A stretch of 64,000 bases of DNA from Mangrovimonas sp. TPBH4 (GCF_001280505.1 NZ_LBIO01000055.1:157890-221889), one strand, 5' to 3'. Counted from the first letter of the stretch, positions 53,986 to 63,942 are shown. Numbers and translations: made by a program. Notes: generated by a model from the letters alone, not told the origin.

Positions 53986-56940
53986 ATGAAATTAAAGTTA
54001 ACATGGTTAATGACGCTATTCATGGCGTTAGTGATGCAGTTTTCTTTCGCACAGGAGAAGACGGTCACAGGAACAGTTATATCAGAATCAGATGGCTTGC
54101 CATTGCCTGGTGTAAATGTAATTGTAAAAGGAACATCTAGAGGTGTTCAAACAGATTTTGACGGTAATTATACTATTGCTGTAAGTTCTGGAGAGACTCT
54201 GGTGTTTTCTTTTGTTAGTATGAAAACTGTTGAAATGGTAGTAGGCACAAGTAATTCTATAAATGTATCTATGCAGGAAGATATTGCTGCATTAGAAGAA
54301 GTTGTTGTTGTGGGATATTCTACACAGGACAAATCTAAAGTTGCTGGAGCAGTTTCTGTAGTGAATGCTGAAGCTATCGAGCAAGTGCCGATTGCTTCAT
54401 TTGATCAAATCCTACAAGGTCAGGCTCCTGGGGTTCAAGTTTCGGCTGGTTCTGGTCAACCTGGAGCTTCTGCAAGGGTTAGAATTAGAGGTAATGGGTC
54501 TATTAACGGAAGTAACGATCCACTTTATATTGTAGATGGAATTCAGGTTTCTGGTGCAGACTTTGCAGGTTTAAATTCAAATGATTTTGAAAGTGTTTCT
54601 GTGCTAAAGGATGCTAGTGCTACAGCTCAATACGGTTCTAGAGGTGCGAATGGTGTGATTGTTGTAACAACCAAAAAAGGAGCTTTTGGAGAAAAAACTC
54701 TATTCAAGTACAGAACGCAATACGGTATATCTAAAGTAGGTAATTCACGTTTCACAATGATGAATTCTGAACAATTGCTAAATTTCCAAAGATTGGTTGG
54801 TAATGGACTTGGAGTTGGGAAAACCGATGCTGAAATCGCTGAACTTGCACAAGTTAATACAAATTGGGAAGATTATTTCTTTAGAACAGCTCAAACAGCT
54901 ACTCATGAAATGTCTATGTCTGGAGGTACAGATAAATCTCGTTACTTCAGTAGTTTAAGTTACTTCGATCAAGAAGGGATTGCAGATAGATCTGCTTTAA
55001 AGCGTTTTACTTTGCGTAATAACTTTGAGGTAAGACCTAATGATAAAACGAAAGTTGGATTTAATACTTTGGTGGCTTACACTATTTCTGATTTGATTGA
55101 CTCAGAGAACTCTATTACTTTACAAAACCCTTATGCTGCGGTTTACTTAGGGTCTCCTTATGATGCTCCATATAATGAAGATGGCTCATTTGCGACGGGA
55201 AATGGGAAAGTTGGAGCGAATGCTTTGGAAAATCTTTTGGTTAACGGAAGAGAAAATAAACAAATGAGGTTTGTAGGTTCTGGATTTGCTCAAAGAGACT
55301 TATTCAAAAATGTATATGCAAGAGCAGATATAGGAGTTGACTATCGTCAAGATAATACCTTTAGATTTTCTGATCCTGCTACACATTATGGTAGCACTAC
55401 AAACCCTGGTAATGCAGGATTCTACAGTGAATCTAATAGTTATAGTGCAAGAATAACTTCTACAAGTAGATTGGTATATGAAAATACCTTTGCTAACAAA
55501 CATAACTTAACGGCGGGAGCATATATCGAATATGTGAAGCTTCATGCTAGATCTAGTGGGTTTACTGGATATGGGATTAATCCAACATTAGTGGGTGTGC
55601 CTGCGGGAATTAGTGAGGGAACTCCAGATAATGAGTTGATTCCAACAGTTAGTGGAGGTGTTACAGAAAGAGGATTGTTTTCTTATTTCGGTTTGGTGAA
55701 CTATGATTTTGACGGTCGTTTTGGTTTAGACCTATCGTTAAGACGTGATGCGTCATCTAAATTCTCTAATGAAAACCAATGGGCAACGTTTTACTCGGTT
55801 GCTGGTAGATGGAATATTTCTAATGAAGAGTTTTTGGCAGGGAATAAAACCATCAATAATTTAAAGTTAAGAGCTAGTTATGGTACTTCTGGTAACCAAG
55901 AATCAGCAGCCGATTTTTCATACTCAACACAATATGGTCAGACTTCTTACAACGGTAATACTGGTATTGCTTTTGGTGCAATTGGAAATCCAGATTTAGG
56001 TTGGGAAACATCAAACCAATTTAATGTAGGGGTTGATTTTGATTTGTTTAATTATAGGTTATCTGGTACTGTTGAATATTACAACAACAAAACGACAGAT
56101 TTATTCATTCCATTTAGCTTGCCGTTGTCTTCTGCAGGTATAGGTAGTATTGATGCCAATGCGGGATCTATGAGGAATGCTGGTGTAGATGTTAGTTTAT
56201 CTGGTGTACTTGTAAGAACTGATGATTTTCAATTTGAGTTGAACGGTAACTTTAATTATAATGAGAATGAAATCTTAGATCTTGCTCAAGTAAGTGAATT
56301 TGAACAAGGAACCTCTATCATTAGAGAAGGATTGCCTCTTGGAACACATTATATTGTGGAGTGGGCCGGTGTTAACCCTGCGAATGGTGAGCCATTATAC
56401 TATGATTTGGATGGAAACATTACAAATGTTTATAGTGAAACTAATGCAGTAGCTGATTTTGGAAGTTATAACCCTGTTTGGACAGGTGGTTTTGGAGCTA
56501 AAGTAAATTATAAGGGATTTGAATTGTCTACTTTGTTTACGTTTGCTGCAGATTACTATAGATTTAATAACCAAACATTCTTCCAAGAAAACCCTAACTT
56601 TGCACAGTACAATATGTCTACGGTAATGTTAGATATGTGGCAAGAACCAGGTGATATTACTGAAGTACAAAGTTATTTGTATAACAGAGAGTTTTCTTCA
56701 AAAGACATAGAAGATGCATCTTTTACTAAATGGAGAAACTTAACAATTGCCTATAATTTGCCTCAAAGATATATTGATAGCATTGGTTATATTTCAGGAT
56801 TGAGATTGTATGCACAAGGACAAAACTTGTATACTTGGACTAAGTTTACAGGGTTCGATCCTGAAGATGATAATAATATTGCTCAATACGAGTATCCAAC
56901 GCCAAGAACGTTTACAATTGGATTGGATCTTAATTTCTAA
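53986..56940 (+). CDS. SusC/RagA-family TonB-linked outer-membrane transporter
   Basis: The 984-residue protein starts at the ATG at 53986 with a signal peptide ending FSFAQ. A carboxypeptidase-D regulatory-like domain follows (TVTGTVISESDGLPLPGVNV), then the SusC hinge ALEEVVVVGYSTQ near residue 110. The plug domain has GQAPGVQVSAGSGQPG, RIRGNGSINGSNDPLYIVDG and YGSRGANGVIVVTTK. The rest is a 22-strand barrel. It imports oligomers bound by the SusD partner encoded 10 bp downstream. It lacks an STN domain, so it should not signal to an anti-sigma factor. Confidence 0.95.
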   Translation: MKLKLTWLMTLFMALVMQFSFAQEKTVTGTVISESDGLPLPGVNVIVKGTSRGVQTDFDGNYTIAVSSGETLVFSFVSMKTVEMVVGTSNSINVSMQEDIAALEEVVVVGYSTQDKSKVAGAVSVVNAEAIEQVPIASFDQILQGQAPGVQVSAGSGQPGASARVRIRGNGSINGSNDPLYIVDGIQVSGADFAGLNSNDFESVSVLKDASATAQYGSRGANGVIVVTTKKGAFGEKTLFKYRTQYGISKVGNSRFTMMNSEQLLNFQRLVGNGLGVGKTDAEIAELAQVNTNWEDYFFRTAQTATHEMSMSGGTDKSRYFSSLSYFDQEGIADRSALKRFTLRNNFEVRPNDKTKVGFNTLVAYTISDLIDSENSITLQNPYAAVYLGSPYDAPYNEDGSFATGNGKVGANALENLLVNGRENKQMRFVGSGFAQRDLFKNVYARADIGVDYRQDNTFRFSDPATHYGSTTNPGNAGFYSESNSYSARITSTSRLVYENTFANKHNLTAGAYIEYVKLHARSSGFTGYGINPTLVGVPAGISEGTPDNELIPTVSGGVTERGLFSYFGLVNYDFDGRFGLDLSLRRDASSKFSNENQWATFYSVAGRWNISNEEFLAGNKTINNLKLRASYGTSGNQESAADFSYSTQYGQTSYNGNTGIAFGAIGNPDLGWETSNQFNVGVDFDLFNYRLSGTVEYYNNKTTDLFIPFSLPLSSAGIGSIDANAGSMRNAGVDVSLSGVLVRTDDFQFELNGNFNYNENEILDLAQVSEFEQGTSIIREGLPLGTHYIVEWAGVNPANGEPLYYDLDGNITNVYSETNAVADFGSYNPVWTGGFGAKVNYKGFELSTLFTFAADYYRFNNQTFFQENPNFAQYNMSTVMLDMWQEPGDITEVQSYLYNREFSSKDIEDASFTKWRNLTIAYNLPQRYIDSIGYISGLRLYAQGQNLYTWTKFTGFDPEDDNNIAQYEYPTPRTFTIGLDLNF

Positions 56941-56950
56941 AAAAAATAGT

Positions 56951-58354
56951 ATGAAAAGAATATCAAGATTTTTAGTAGTTGTTCTACTTATGGGCTTCAA
57001 TTATTCATGTGAGGATGCCTATAATATAGACCCAGATGATGAAATTTTAGAGGAAAATTCATTTACTAATGTAGATGATTTGGAAAGAGGGATGTATGGT
57101 GTATACGCTGGTATCTCTGGATCAAACATAATTCAATGGTCATCTCGTTTTACAGATGATCTTAGAATAGCTGAAACCAATAGAGGACAGGGTATTGCTG
57201 TTCATAGATGGTCAATTAATCCAGGAACAAATGAAGTTGTAGGATTATGGGGTAATATGTACAATGTTATTGCCAGAGCCAATAGACTTATGGATGCAAT
57301 GGAAAACATTAATCCTATTAATGAGGATGAGGAAGCAACAATGCAACGTATTAAGGCAGAATGTTTGGCGATTAGAGCTATGGAGCATTTCGACTTGTTG
57401 AGATTGTTTGCTCAGGATTATGAAAATGCTTCTTTGGGTGTACCAATCATTGACGGTGTTTATGTGTATGAGCAATTCCCGAGAAATACTGTTGGTGAAG
57501 TGTTTGCTTTTATTAATGCAGATTTGACAGAGGCTTATAATATGTTGAGTGCAACTTACACTGACAATACACGTTTTACAAAAACAGGTATTAACGCCTT
57601 AAGAGCAAGAATAGCCTTGTACCAAAAAGATTATGCGTCTGCAATCAGTTATGCTACACAAGTAATTAATGCTGCTCCTTTAGCGACTTCTGCTGAGTTT
57701 CAAGGGGTGTTTACAGATCAAGTTGAAACAGAAGTAGTATTTAAATTAGGAAGAACTTCAGGTGATGGTGCTGTAGGAACTATTTTTACAGATACAAATG
57801 GAGATGTATTTTTTAATTTATCATATGATTTGTTAGACCACATGTTCGCTAGCGGATGGACTAATGATATTAGAACATTTGTGAACATTGACGTAGCTAA
57901 TTTTGACGAAAGTAATTTAATGGTAGGGAAGTATTTAGGTACTTCTGCTAATTATGGTCTAAATGATATTAAATTATTTAGAACAGGAGAGCAATATTTA
58001 ATTAGAGCTGAGGCTTATGCTAGAACTGGATCTTTGGATTTAGCAGCTCAGGACGTTGAGACATTAAGGAATACGCGTGTTGTTCCTGGTGGTTCAATGG
58101 GGGTTGTTTCTTACTCAAGTGAAAGCAATGCCTTAAATGATATTTTAGGGGAAAGACGTTTTGAATTGGCGTATGAAGGGCATAGATTTTTCGATCTAAA
58201 AAGATTTGGATTAGGTGTAAATAGAGGGGCTGATGACTGTGCAGAAGCAGCTGATCCTTGTTCTATGGATGCAGGTGATTACAGATTAGCATTGCCAATC
58301 CCTTCGGATGAAATTTTTGCCAACGATGTGATTCAACAAAACGCACAATATTAA
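56951..58354 (+). CDS. SusD/RagB-family nutrient-binding lipoprotein
   Basis: A 467-residue lipoprotein with lipobox LMGFNYSCED. Helical SusD features include RANRLMDAMENINPI and CLAIRAMEHFDLLRLFAQDY near residue 135. FELAYEGHRFFDLKRFGLG and LPIPSDEI lie near the C-terminus. It lies over the SusC barrel and captures the ligand. I use the ATG at 56951; an upstream extension overlaps susC out of frame. The ligand is unknown; no glycoside hydrolase is encoded nearby. Confidence 0.94.
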   Translation: MKRISRFLVVVLLMGFNYSCEDAYNIDPDDEILEENSFTNVDDLERGMYGVYAGISGSNIIQWSSRFTDDLRIAETNRGQGIAVHRWSINPGTNEVVGLWGNMYNVIARANRLMDAMENINPINEDEEATMQRIKAECLAIRAMEHFDLLRLFAQDYENASLGVPIIDGVYVYEQFPRNTVGEVFAFINADLTEAYNMLSATYTDNTRFTKTGINALRARIALYQKDYASAISYATQVINAAPLATSAEFQGVFTDQVETEVVFKLGRTSGDGAVGTIFTDTNGDVFFNLSYDLLDHMFASGWTNDIRTFVNIDVANFDESNLMVGKYLGTSANYGLNDIKLFRTGEQYLIRAEAYARTGSLDLAAQDVETLRNTRVVPGGSMGVVSYSSESNALNDILGERRFELAYEGHRFFDLKRFGLGVNRGADDCAEAADPCSMDAGDYRLALPIPSDEIFANDVIQQNAQY

Positions 58355-58373
58355 TAATATAATAATATAAAAG

Positions 58374-59162
58374 ATGAAAAAGTATTTATTTATACTGTCC
58401 ATATTTTCATTGTTCTTGACGTCTTGTGATGAACAAGAACCAGAAATTTACAATGGACCAGATTTAGCATATTTTACGGATGGTACGGTTGCCAATTATT
58501 ACGTACAAGATGTTGATGGTTCTAGTTTTGATATCGAGGTTGGAGTAACTGTAGCTTCAGATACAGACAGAACTATTACAGTGTCTATTGACCCAGCTTC
58601 TACAGCGGACGCTTCTCAATTTACTATAGGAAATACCATGGTAATCCCTGCAGGAGAATATATAGGAACAGTTCAGGTATTCGGTTCTTACGAAGATGTA
58701 GTTTCAGGAAGTACTTTAATATTGAATTTAGAGGACGTAACTGGATCAGAAGTTGCTACTTTTGATAACACATTTAGTATGACATTCTACCAATTCTGTC
58801 CATTTGTAAGAGATGAATTCTTAGGAGTTTATGAAGCAGATGAAGAAGATTTTGGTGTTTATGAATCTGTTGCAACAGCTGGTGAAGCTGATAACGAAAT
58901 TATTTTGAGTAATGTTTGGGGAGTTTCTCCAACTACTAGTACTCGAGTGTTTTTAAATGATAATAATCCATCTAATTTCGTATTGGATTTCCCTCCATAC
59001 TTAGAGAACTACCTTTTTGATCATCCAACTTATGGACCTGCTTATATCTATAACGGATATGGGACATTCGATGCTTGTGAAAAAGTTATTGATATGTATT
59101 TCCAAGTAAGAGTGGATGCTGGTGTGTTCCCAGAAACACATATTACTTTTACAAAATTGTAA
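58374..59162 (+). CDS. Lipoprotein of the SusCD operon, unknown function
   Basis: A 262-residue lipoprotein (lipobox FLTSCDEQ). The body is beta-rich with Calx-beta/DUF1735-like features (VGVTVASDTDRTITVSIDPA, VIPAGEYIGTVQV). It lies 19 bp after the SusD gene and ends at a strong terminator. Proteins in this position usually sit on the cell surface and bind the same ligand as SusD. The acidic stretch YEADEEDFGVYES is unusual. Confidence 0.75.
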   Translation: MKKYLFILSIFSLFLTSCDEQEPEIYNGPDLAYFTDGTVANYYVQDVDGSSFDIEVGVTVASDTDRTITVSIDPASTADASQFTIGNTMVIPAGEYIGTVQVFGSYEDVVSGSTLILNLEDVTGSEVATFDNTFSMTFYQFCPFVRDEFLGVYEADEEDFGVYESVATAGEADNEIILSNVWGVSPTTSTRVFLNDNNPSNFVLDFPPYLENYLFDHPTYGPAYIYNGYGTFDACEKVIDMYFQVRVDAGVFPETHITFTKL

Positions 59163-59183
59163 AGATTTAACAAATATTTAGGA

Positions 59184-59217
59184 AAAAGGAAGAGTTAAAA
59201 GCTCTTCCTTTTTTGTT
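59184..59217 (+). terminator. Terminator after the SusCD operon
   Basis: AAAAAGGAAGAG (59184-59195) pairs with CTCTTCCTTTTT (59203-59214). T residues follow. Confidence 0.88.
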
Positions 59218-59243
59218 TTATAACGGCTATAATTATATATTTG
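59213..59243 (+). promoter_or_regulatory. Promoter of the subtilase gene
   Basis: TTTG (59213-59216), 19 bp, TATATTTG (59236-59243): a full match to the Bacteroidetes consensus. It overlaps the T-run of the preceding terminator. Confidence 0.7.
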
Positions 59244-59270
59244 GCCGCTTTATTATTATAAAATTCTACA

Positions 59271-61169
59271 ATGAAGAATATTACTCTATCTCTATTATTA
59301 TGTGCCGGCATTAATGTCTTTGGTCAAACTAATGACCAGGTATCCAAGTATCTTAAGGAAGACGACAAAAGTAGGTTGTTGGAATTATCAAAAAAATTCG
59401 AGACAAACAACCAAAATTCTCTTCGAGAGGCTTTGGAGAAGTTCCCAGCTGTAACCTATATTAATGGAAGAAAGGCTGTTTTACAGGGGCTTAATGAAGA
59501 TGGAAGTGCAATGTATGTGGCAAGTGTTAATGCCGACGCGGCAGCAACCGTTATGGCTGATGAATTGTATGAAGGAGGGAGTCTAGGTTTGGATCTTTCA
59601 GGTGCAGACATTTCGTTTAGAGTTTGGGAAATTGAAGGAGTTAGGACTACACATCAAGAATTAGTAGGGCGTGTTTCTCAAGGAGACTTTGCTATTTTTA
59701 CAACACCTTCAGATGAAACCGATCATGCTACGCATGTTACAGGAACTATAATTGCTTCTGGTGTGAGCAGTGATGCTAAAGGAATGTCTTATGCAGGAAC
59801 TGCCATAGCATACGATACAAATAATTTTTTGTCCGAAATGACTACCCAAGCAGCGGCAGGTATGTTGTTATCTAATAACTCTTGGGGGCAGGTTGCTTTT
59901 AATAATGATAATCAATTAGTGATACCTGTTTATACATTTGGTAAATACACTACTAATGCCAAAGCAATGGATGAATTGGCATATAGTGCTCCATATTATT
60001 TGCCTGTTTGGGCTGCTGGAAATGATAGAGCTTTAAGTTCTTTAGGATCAAATAAGGGTGGATATGATATGTTGACTCAATGGGGAACGGCTAAGAATAC
60101 ATTGGTAGTTGCGGCCGTTAATGAAGTGGATAACTATACAGGTCCTTTTAGTGTGAGTATGAGTACTTTTAGTAATTGGGGGCCTACTGATGATGGTAGA
60201 GTTAAGCCAGATATTTCCGCTCAAGGAGTTGGTGTGAAGTCAAGTATTTCTACTTCTGATGCATCATATGCAACTTATCAAGGAACTTCAATGGCTTCAC
60301 CTAGTGTAACTGGAACATTAGGGCTTTTACAAGAGCATTATAATAATCTTAACGATATTTACATGAAGGCAGCTACAGTAAAAGCTTTGGTTGCCCATAC
60401 GGCAAATGAAGCTGGGTTTACCGATGGGCCAGATGCTCAATTTGGATGGGGATTGTTAAACGCCGAGGCTGCTGCAGAATGTATCACGAATGATGGAGCA
60501 ACATCTATGATTTCTGAAACTTCAATAGATGATGGAGATACTTTCTCTACTACTGTGACGGTGGTAGGAGATGAACCTTTAGTTGTTACTATAAGTTGGG
60601 TTGATCCTGAGGGGACGGTTATCACTGGTACTTCTGAAGAAATGTTGGATAATACAACGTCTATGTTGGTAAACGATTTAGATTTAAGGGTAACTCAAGG
60701 AGAGAATACATATTATCCATGGAAGCTTAATGCAGCGTTTCCTTCCGGGGCAGCTACTAATAATGGGGATAATACTGTAGATAATGTTGAAAAAATTGAA
60801 GTTAATAATGCTTCTGGTGAATATACCATAACAGTTACTCATAAAGGAACATTGGTGGATGACCTTCAAGACTTTTCACTTATTGTTACAGGAATTGATG
60901 CTAGTTTGGGAGTAGAAGAGAATATCATGGAGAATATTTCTGTTTGGCCAAACCCAGCTCAAGATGTTATTAACCTTAAGTTAACTTCGCTAGAGAATAA
61001 CACAAACGTTAGTTTGTATGACATCCATGGTCGTATGGTATATCAATCTGAAGTAAAAACTTCAAGTTTGGTACATACTATTAATGTTAAGGAGTTCTCT
61101 GCTGGTGTTTACTTCTTGAATGTTGAAAATGGCACACAGAACTTTAACAAAAAAATTGTTATAGAATAA
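59271..61169 (+). CDS. T9SS-secreted S8 (subtilisin-like) peptidase, usual catalytic Asp reads as Glu
   Basis: A 632-residue secreted protein with signal peptide (ending VFGQ), a pro-region to about 100, an S8 domain and a C-terminal sorting domain (SVWPNPAQDVINLKL, then AGVYFLNVENG and a basic end KKIVIE) of type IX secretion cargo. His152 (DHATHVTGT) and Ser340 (GTSMASPSVTG) are present, as is Asn in AAGNDR. The residue expected to be Asp in the V-W-D position is Glu120 (FRVWEIEGVRTTHQEL). It follows the SusCD operon but has its own promoter. Confidence 0.9.
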   Translation: MKNITLSLLLCAGINVFGQTNDQVSKYLKEDDKSRLLELSKKFETNNQNSLREALEKFPAVTYINGRKAVLQGLNEDGSAMYVASVNADAAATVMADELYEGGSLGLDLSGADISFRVWEIEGVRTTHQELVGRVSQGDFAIFTTPSDETDHATHVTGTIIASGVSSDAKGMSYAGTAIAYDTNNFLSEMTTQAAAGMLLSNNSWGQVAFNNDNQLVIPVYTFGKYTTNAKAMDELAYSAPYYLPVWAAGNDRALSSLGSNKGGYDMLTQWGTAKNTLVVAAVNEVDNYTGPFSVSMSTFSNWGPTDDGRVKPDISAQGVGVKSSISTSDASYATYQGTSMASPSVTGTLGLLQEHYNNLNDIYMKAATVKALVAHTANEAGFTDGPDAQFGWGLLNAEAAAECITNDGATSMISETSIDDGDTFSTTVTVVGDEPLVVTISWVDPEGTVITGTSEEMLDNTTSMLVNDLDLRVTQGENTYYPWKLNAAFPSGAATNNGDNTVDNVEKIEVNNASGEYTITVTHKGTLVDDLQDFSLIVTGIDASLGVEENIMENISVWPNPAQDVINLKLTSLENNTNVSLYDIHGRMVYQSEVKTSSLVHTINVKEFSAGVYFLNVENGTQNFNKKIVIE

Positions 61170-61219
61170 TATTTAGTTGTAATTAGACTTATCTTAACAG
61201 GATAGGTCTTATTGAAATG

Positions 61220-61253
61220 ACCGCAATAAGGATTAACTTATTGCGGTTTTTTT
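61220..61253 (+). terminator. Terminator after the subtilase gene
   Basis: ACCGCAATAAG (61220-61230) pairs with CTTATTGCGGT (61237-61247) and runs into T residues. A smaller hairpin AGACTTATC/GATAGGTCT precedes it. Confidence 0.9.
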
Positions 61254-61347
61254 ATAGGGTACGCATGTCTTTTTTATAATAAAGAAAGGAGAAATGTTTA
61301 GCAGGTTAAGTCATAATATTCTAACTCTATTTTTCGTTTTAAATACT

Positions 61348-61355
61348 TACTTTTG
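61348..61355 (+). promoter_or_regulatory. -7 element of the porin gene
   Basis: TACTTTTG fits TAnnTTTG, 20 bp before the ATG. No clear TTG at the -33 distance. Confidence 0.4.
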
Positions 61356-61375
61356 CTCCATATTTTACTACAGGT

Positions 61376-63343
61376 ATGAGAAAATTATTTTTCATTGTTT
61401 TTATTTTGATGACTGTGACAATGAATGCTCAGGTCAAGAAATTTGACAAGACATTCCCCAATGAAGGAAGAACATCTATTGATACAACCAATTCCAATCT
61501 TAAAAGAGATAATAAAAGCAAGTCAAAAGAAAAGAAGGCTACAATCGACATGTACAAAATGGTGTCGTATAAAAATGATACCACTTTTGTCGATACCTCA
61601 CTTACCATAAAAAAGGATTACAAATTTAATTACCTAAGAAAGGATAATTTTGAGCGTATCAATTTCCTAAATACTGGACAAACCTTCAATTCCTTAAGCT
61701 ATAATGTTTCCAATACAGATGTGATGCCGGACTTTGGTGCTAGGGCAAGGCATTTTAATTATATGGAAATTGAGGATATATATTATTACCAAGTGGCGAC
61801 GCCTTTTACAGAACTTTGCTATAAAACTGTATTTGAACAAGGCCATTTGTTGGACGCCTTATTCAGTGTTAACACTTCTAAACAGCTTAACTTCACAATA
61901 GCCTATAAAGGGTTACGTTCTTTGGGGAAATATCAGCACCAACTTACAAGTACTGGAAATTTTAGGTTTACGACCAATTATACTACAAAAAACAATCGGT
62001 ATAATTTGCGAGGTCATATTGTAATGCAGGATTTAATGAATGAAGAGAATGGAGGTTTAAGGGATCTTGATTTGGTGAATTTTGAATCAGGGAATAAGGA
62101 ATTTAAGGACAGGTCGGTTTTTGATCCCGTTTTTGAAAATGCTGAAAATATTTTGGAAGGAAAGCGTTTTCATTTGGACCATCAATATCAAATAACCAAA
62201 ACAAATGATTCCTTGCCAAAACCCAGCTTTAATGTTGGTCATGTTATTTCCTTTGAGGATAAATACTATCAATTTGTACAAAGTGCCCGAAACGATTTCT
62301 TCGGCGAAGCATTTTTGACTAATAAAATCAATGATAAAGTAACCTTGGAAGATTTCAGAAATCGTTTTTATGTAGATTTCAATGAAAAAACACTGGGGAA
62401 TATTAAGGTGAACATAGATTACTACAACTATAATTATGGTTATGATGCATTGGTAATCTTGGAGGGCAATACAATTACCAACCGTTTAAAGGGAGATGTT
62501 CTGGAAGCAGGAGGAAGTTATGCCAACACATTTGGTAAGTTTAATGTCCAAGGAGAATTTGGGATAAATGTTTCGGGAGATTTAGATGGTAATTTTTTTC
62601 AGGGCTCTGCTAGATATGAGTTCTCAGATGATATCAAGTTTGGAGCTTCTTTCAATTCTAGCTCCAAGGCCCCAAACTATAATTATTTGCTTTACCATAG
62701 TGATTACCTAAATTACAATTGGGACAATTCTAATGTGTTTGACAATGTTCAAACACAGCAATTGGCTGTGGAATTAGAATCCCAGAAGTTGGCAAATATT
62801 TCTTTTGATTATTCCAATATTACAAATTACACCTATTTTGCCAAGGATGAAACAGCGGATGGTGTCAAGCCATTTCAAACTAACAATACTGTAAATTATT
62901 TAAGGTTGAAGCTGAATAAGGAAATTGGATTAGGAAAATTTGCCCTGGATAACACCTTTATGTATCAAAATGTATTGAATGGCGACAATATATTTAACGT
63001 TCCGCAATTTATCACAAGAAACACCCTTTACTATTCTAACCATTTCTTTAAGAAGAAGGCACTTTTTTTACAAACAGGAATTACCTTTAAGTATTTCACC
63101 GAATATAATATGAATGCTTACGATCCGCTGCTTGCTGAATTTTATGTTCAAAACGACACGAAAATAGGAAACTTTCCCATGCTTGACTTTTTTGTAAATG
63201 CTAAGGTGAGAACCATGAGGGTGTATTTGAAGGCAGAACATTTCAATTCCGCATGGACAGGTTACAAGTTTTATTCCGCTCCTAATTATCCATATCGCGA
63301 TTTTATTGTGCGTTTCGGCTTGGTCTGGAACTTCTTTCTCTAG
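61376..63343 (+). CDS. Putative porin
   Basis: A 655-residue outer-membrane protein with signal peptide (MRKLFFIVFILMTVTMNAQ), a charged N-terminal stretch rich in Lys/Asn (residues about 20-60), and a long barrel region with alternating aromatic residues. It ends in an aromatic (FGLVWNFFL), as outer-membrane barrels do. It resembles the putative porin family encoded in many Flavobacteriia. Substrate unknown. A terminator follows at 63368. Confidence 0.8.
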   Translation: MRKLFFIVFILMTVTMNAQVKKFDKTFPNEGRTSIDTTNSNLKRDNKSKSKEKKATIDMYKMVSYKNDTTFVDTSLTIKKDYKFNYLRKDNFERINFLNTGQTFNSLSYNVSNTDVMPDFGARARHFNYMEIEDIYYYQVATPFTELCYKTVFEQGHLLDALFSVNTSKQLNFTIAYKGLRSLGKYQHQLTSTGNFRFTTNYTTKNNRYNLRGHIVMQDLMNEENGGLRDLDLVNFESGNKEFKDRSVFDPVFENAENILEGKRFHLDHQYQITKTNDSLPKPSFNVGHVISFEDKYYQFVQSARNDFFGEAFLTNKINDKVTLEDFRNRFYVDFNEKTLGNIKVNIDYYNYNYGYDALVILEGNTITNRLKGDVLEAGGSYANTFGKFNVQGEFGINVSGDLDGNFFQGSARYEFSDDIKFGASFNSSSKAPNYNYLLYHSDYLNYNWDNSNVFDNVQTQQLAVELESQKLANISFDYSNITNYTYFAKDETADGVKPFQTNNTVNYLRLKLNKEIGLGKFALDNTFMYQNVLNGDNIFNVPQFITRNTLYYSNHFFKKKALFLQTGITFKYFTEYNMNAYDPLLAEFYVQNDTKIGNFPMLDFFVNAKVRTMRVYLKAEHFNSAWTGYKFYSAPNYPYRDFIVRFGLVWNFFL

Positions 63344-63367
63344 TAAATGGAATTTATAATATCTATG

Positions 63368-63396
63368 AAAGACATGCTTCAAAGTATGTCTTTTTT
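63368..63396 (+). terminator. Terminator after the porin gene
   Basis: AAAGACATGCTT (63368-63379) pairs with AAGTATGTCTTT (63382-63393, one G-U pair) and is followed by T residues. Confidence 0.75.
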
Positions 63397-63591
63397 GTTT
63401 TGGGCTATCCTTTGTATATATGACAAATGAAGGCTTTGAGGTATATGAAGGTTTGTGCATTGTATATATGTAGTAAGAGGGAGACGGAGAAGGATAAAAG
63501 GAAATATAAAATAATTCCACATCCAAACACCTCAATTCCAGTCCTGTAAATTCCGTGTCTCAAAAAAATCGCCAAAAACCCCAAAAAAGAG
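63397..63591. other. Gene-free stretch before the rRNA promoters
   Basis: About 195 bp without a supported gene on either strand. It is A/G-rich near 63475-63510 and otherwise unremarkable. Overlapping minus-strand frames here lack recognisable features. Confidence 0.5.
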
Positions 63592-63621
63592 TTGCACATA
63601 TCCAAAAAGGCGGTATATTTG
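63592..63621 (+). promoter_or_regulatory. rRNA operon promoter P1
   Basis: TTG (63592-63594), 19 bp, TATATTTG (63614-63621), followed by CAGCCGC. Start site expected at about 63627. Confidence 0.75.
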
Positions 63622-63742
63622 CAGCCGCAAAAACAGCGAGTGCTGTAGGAGTGAAGGGAGTTCATTGAGAGAGTCGGTTAGGGAAGTTTTGAGAGCGGTC
63701 AGCGCCACGAAAAAAAAACTTTTAAAAAATTAACCGAACTGC

Positions 63743-63773
63743 TTGTGAGGTTCAAAAAAGGGTTCTATATTTG
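63743..63773 (+). promoter_or_regulatory. rRNA operon promoter P2
   Basis: TTG (63743-63745), 20 bp, TATATTTG (63766-63773), followed by CACCCGC. Nearly the same core as P1, 152 bp downstream. Confidence 0.75.
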
Positions 63774-63942
63774 CACCCGCTTAAGCGATAAGCTTAGGGA
63801 AAACAAAGAAGACAAGTTCATTAACATATTGAATTGACAGCGTAAGACCGGATCTTTTAGGAGATTTGGTCGCACAAAGAACAAGCCATTTTGAGAACCA
63901 GAAAATTCCGTTTCGGGAGTCTGAATAATATTTAAGATTTAA
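63774..63942 (+). other. 16S rRNA leader with processing hairpin
   Basis: The leader includes GACAAGTTCATTAACATATTGAATTGACAGC, a stretch I recognise as typical of rRNA leaders in this family (positions 63811-63841). A 10-bp stem GACCGGATCT/AGATTTGGTC follows (63846-63855 with 63862-63871, two G-U pairs). Probable roles are antitermination and RNase processing. Confidence 0.55.

Noticed and set aside
63068..63535. Minus-strand frame of 155 codons over the porin 3' end
   Set aside because: It overlaps the porin and its terminator; the product shows no domain.
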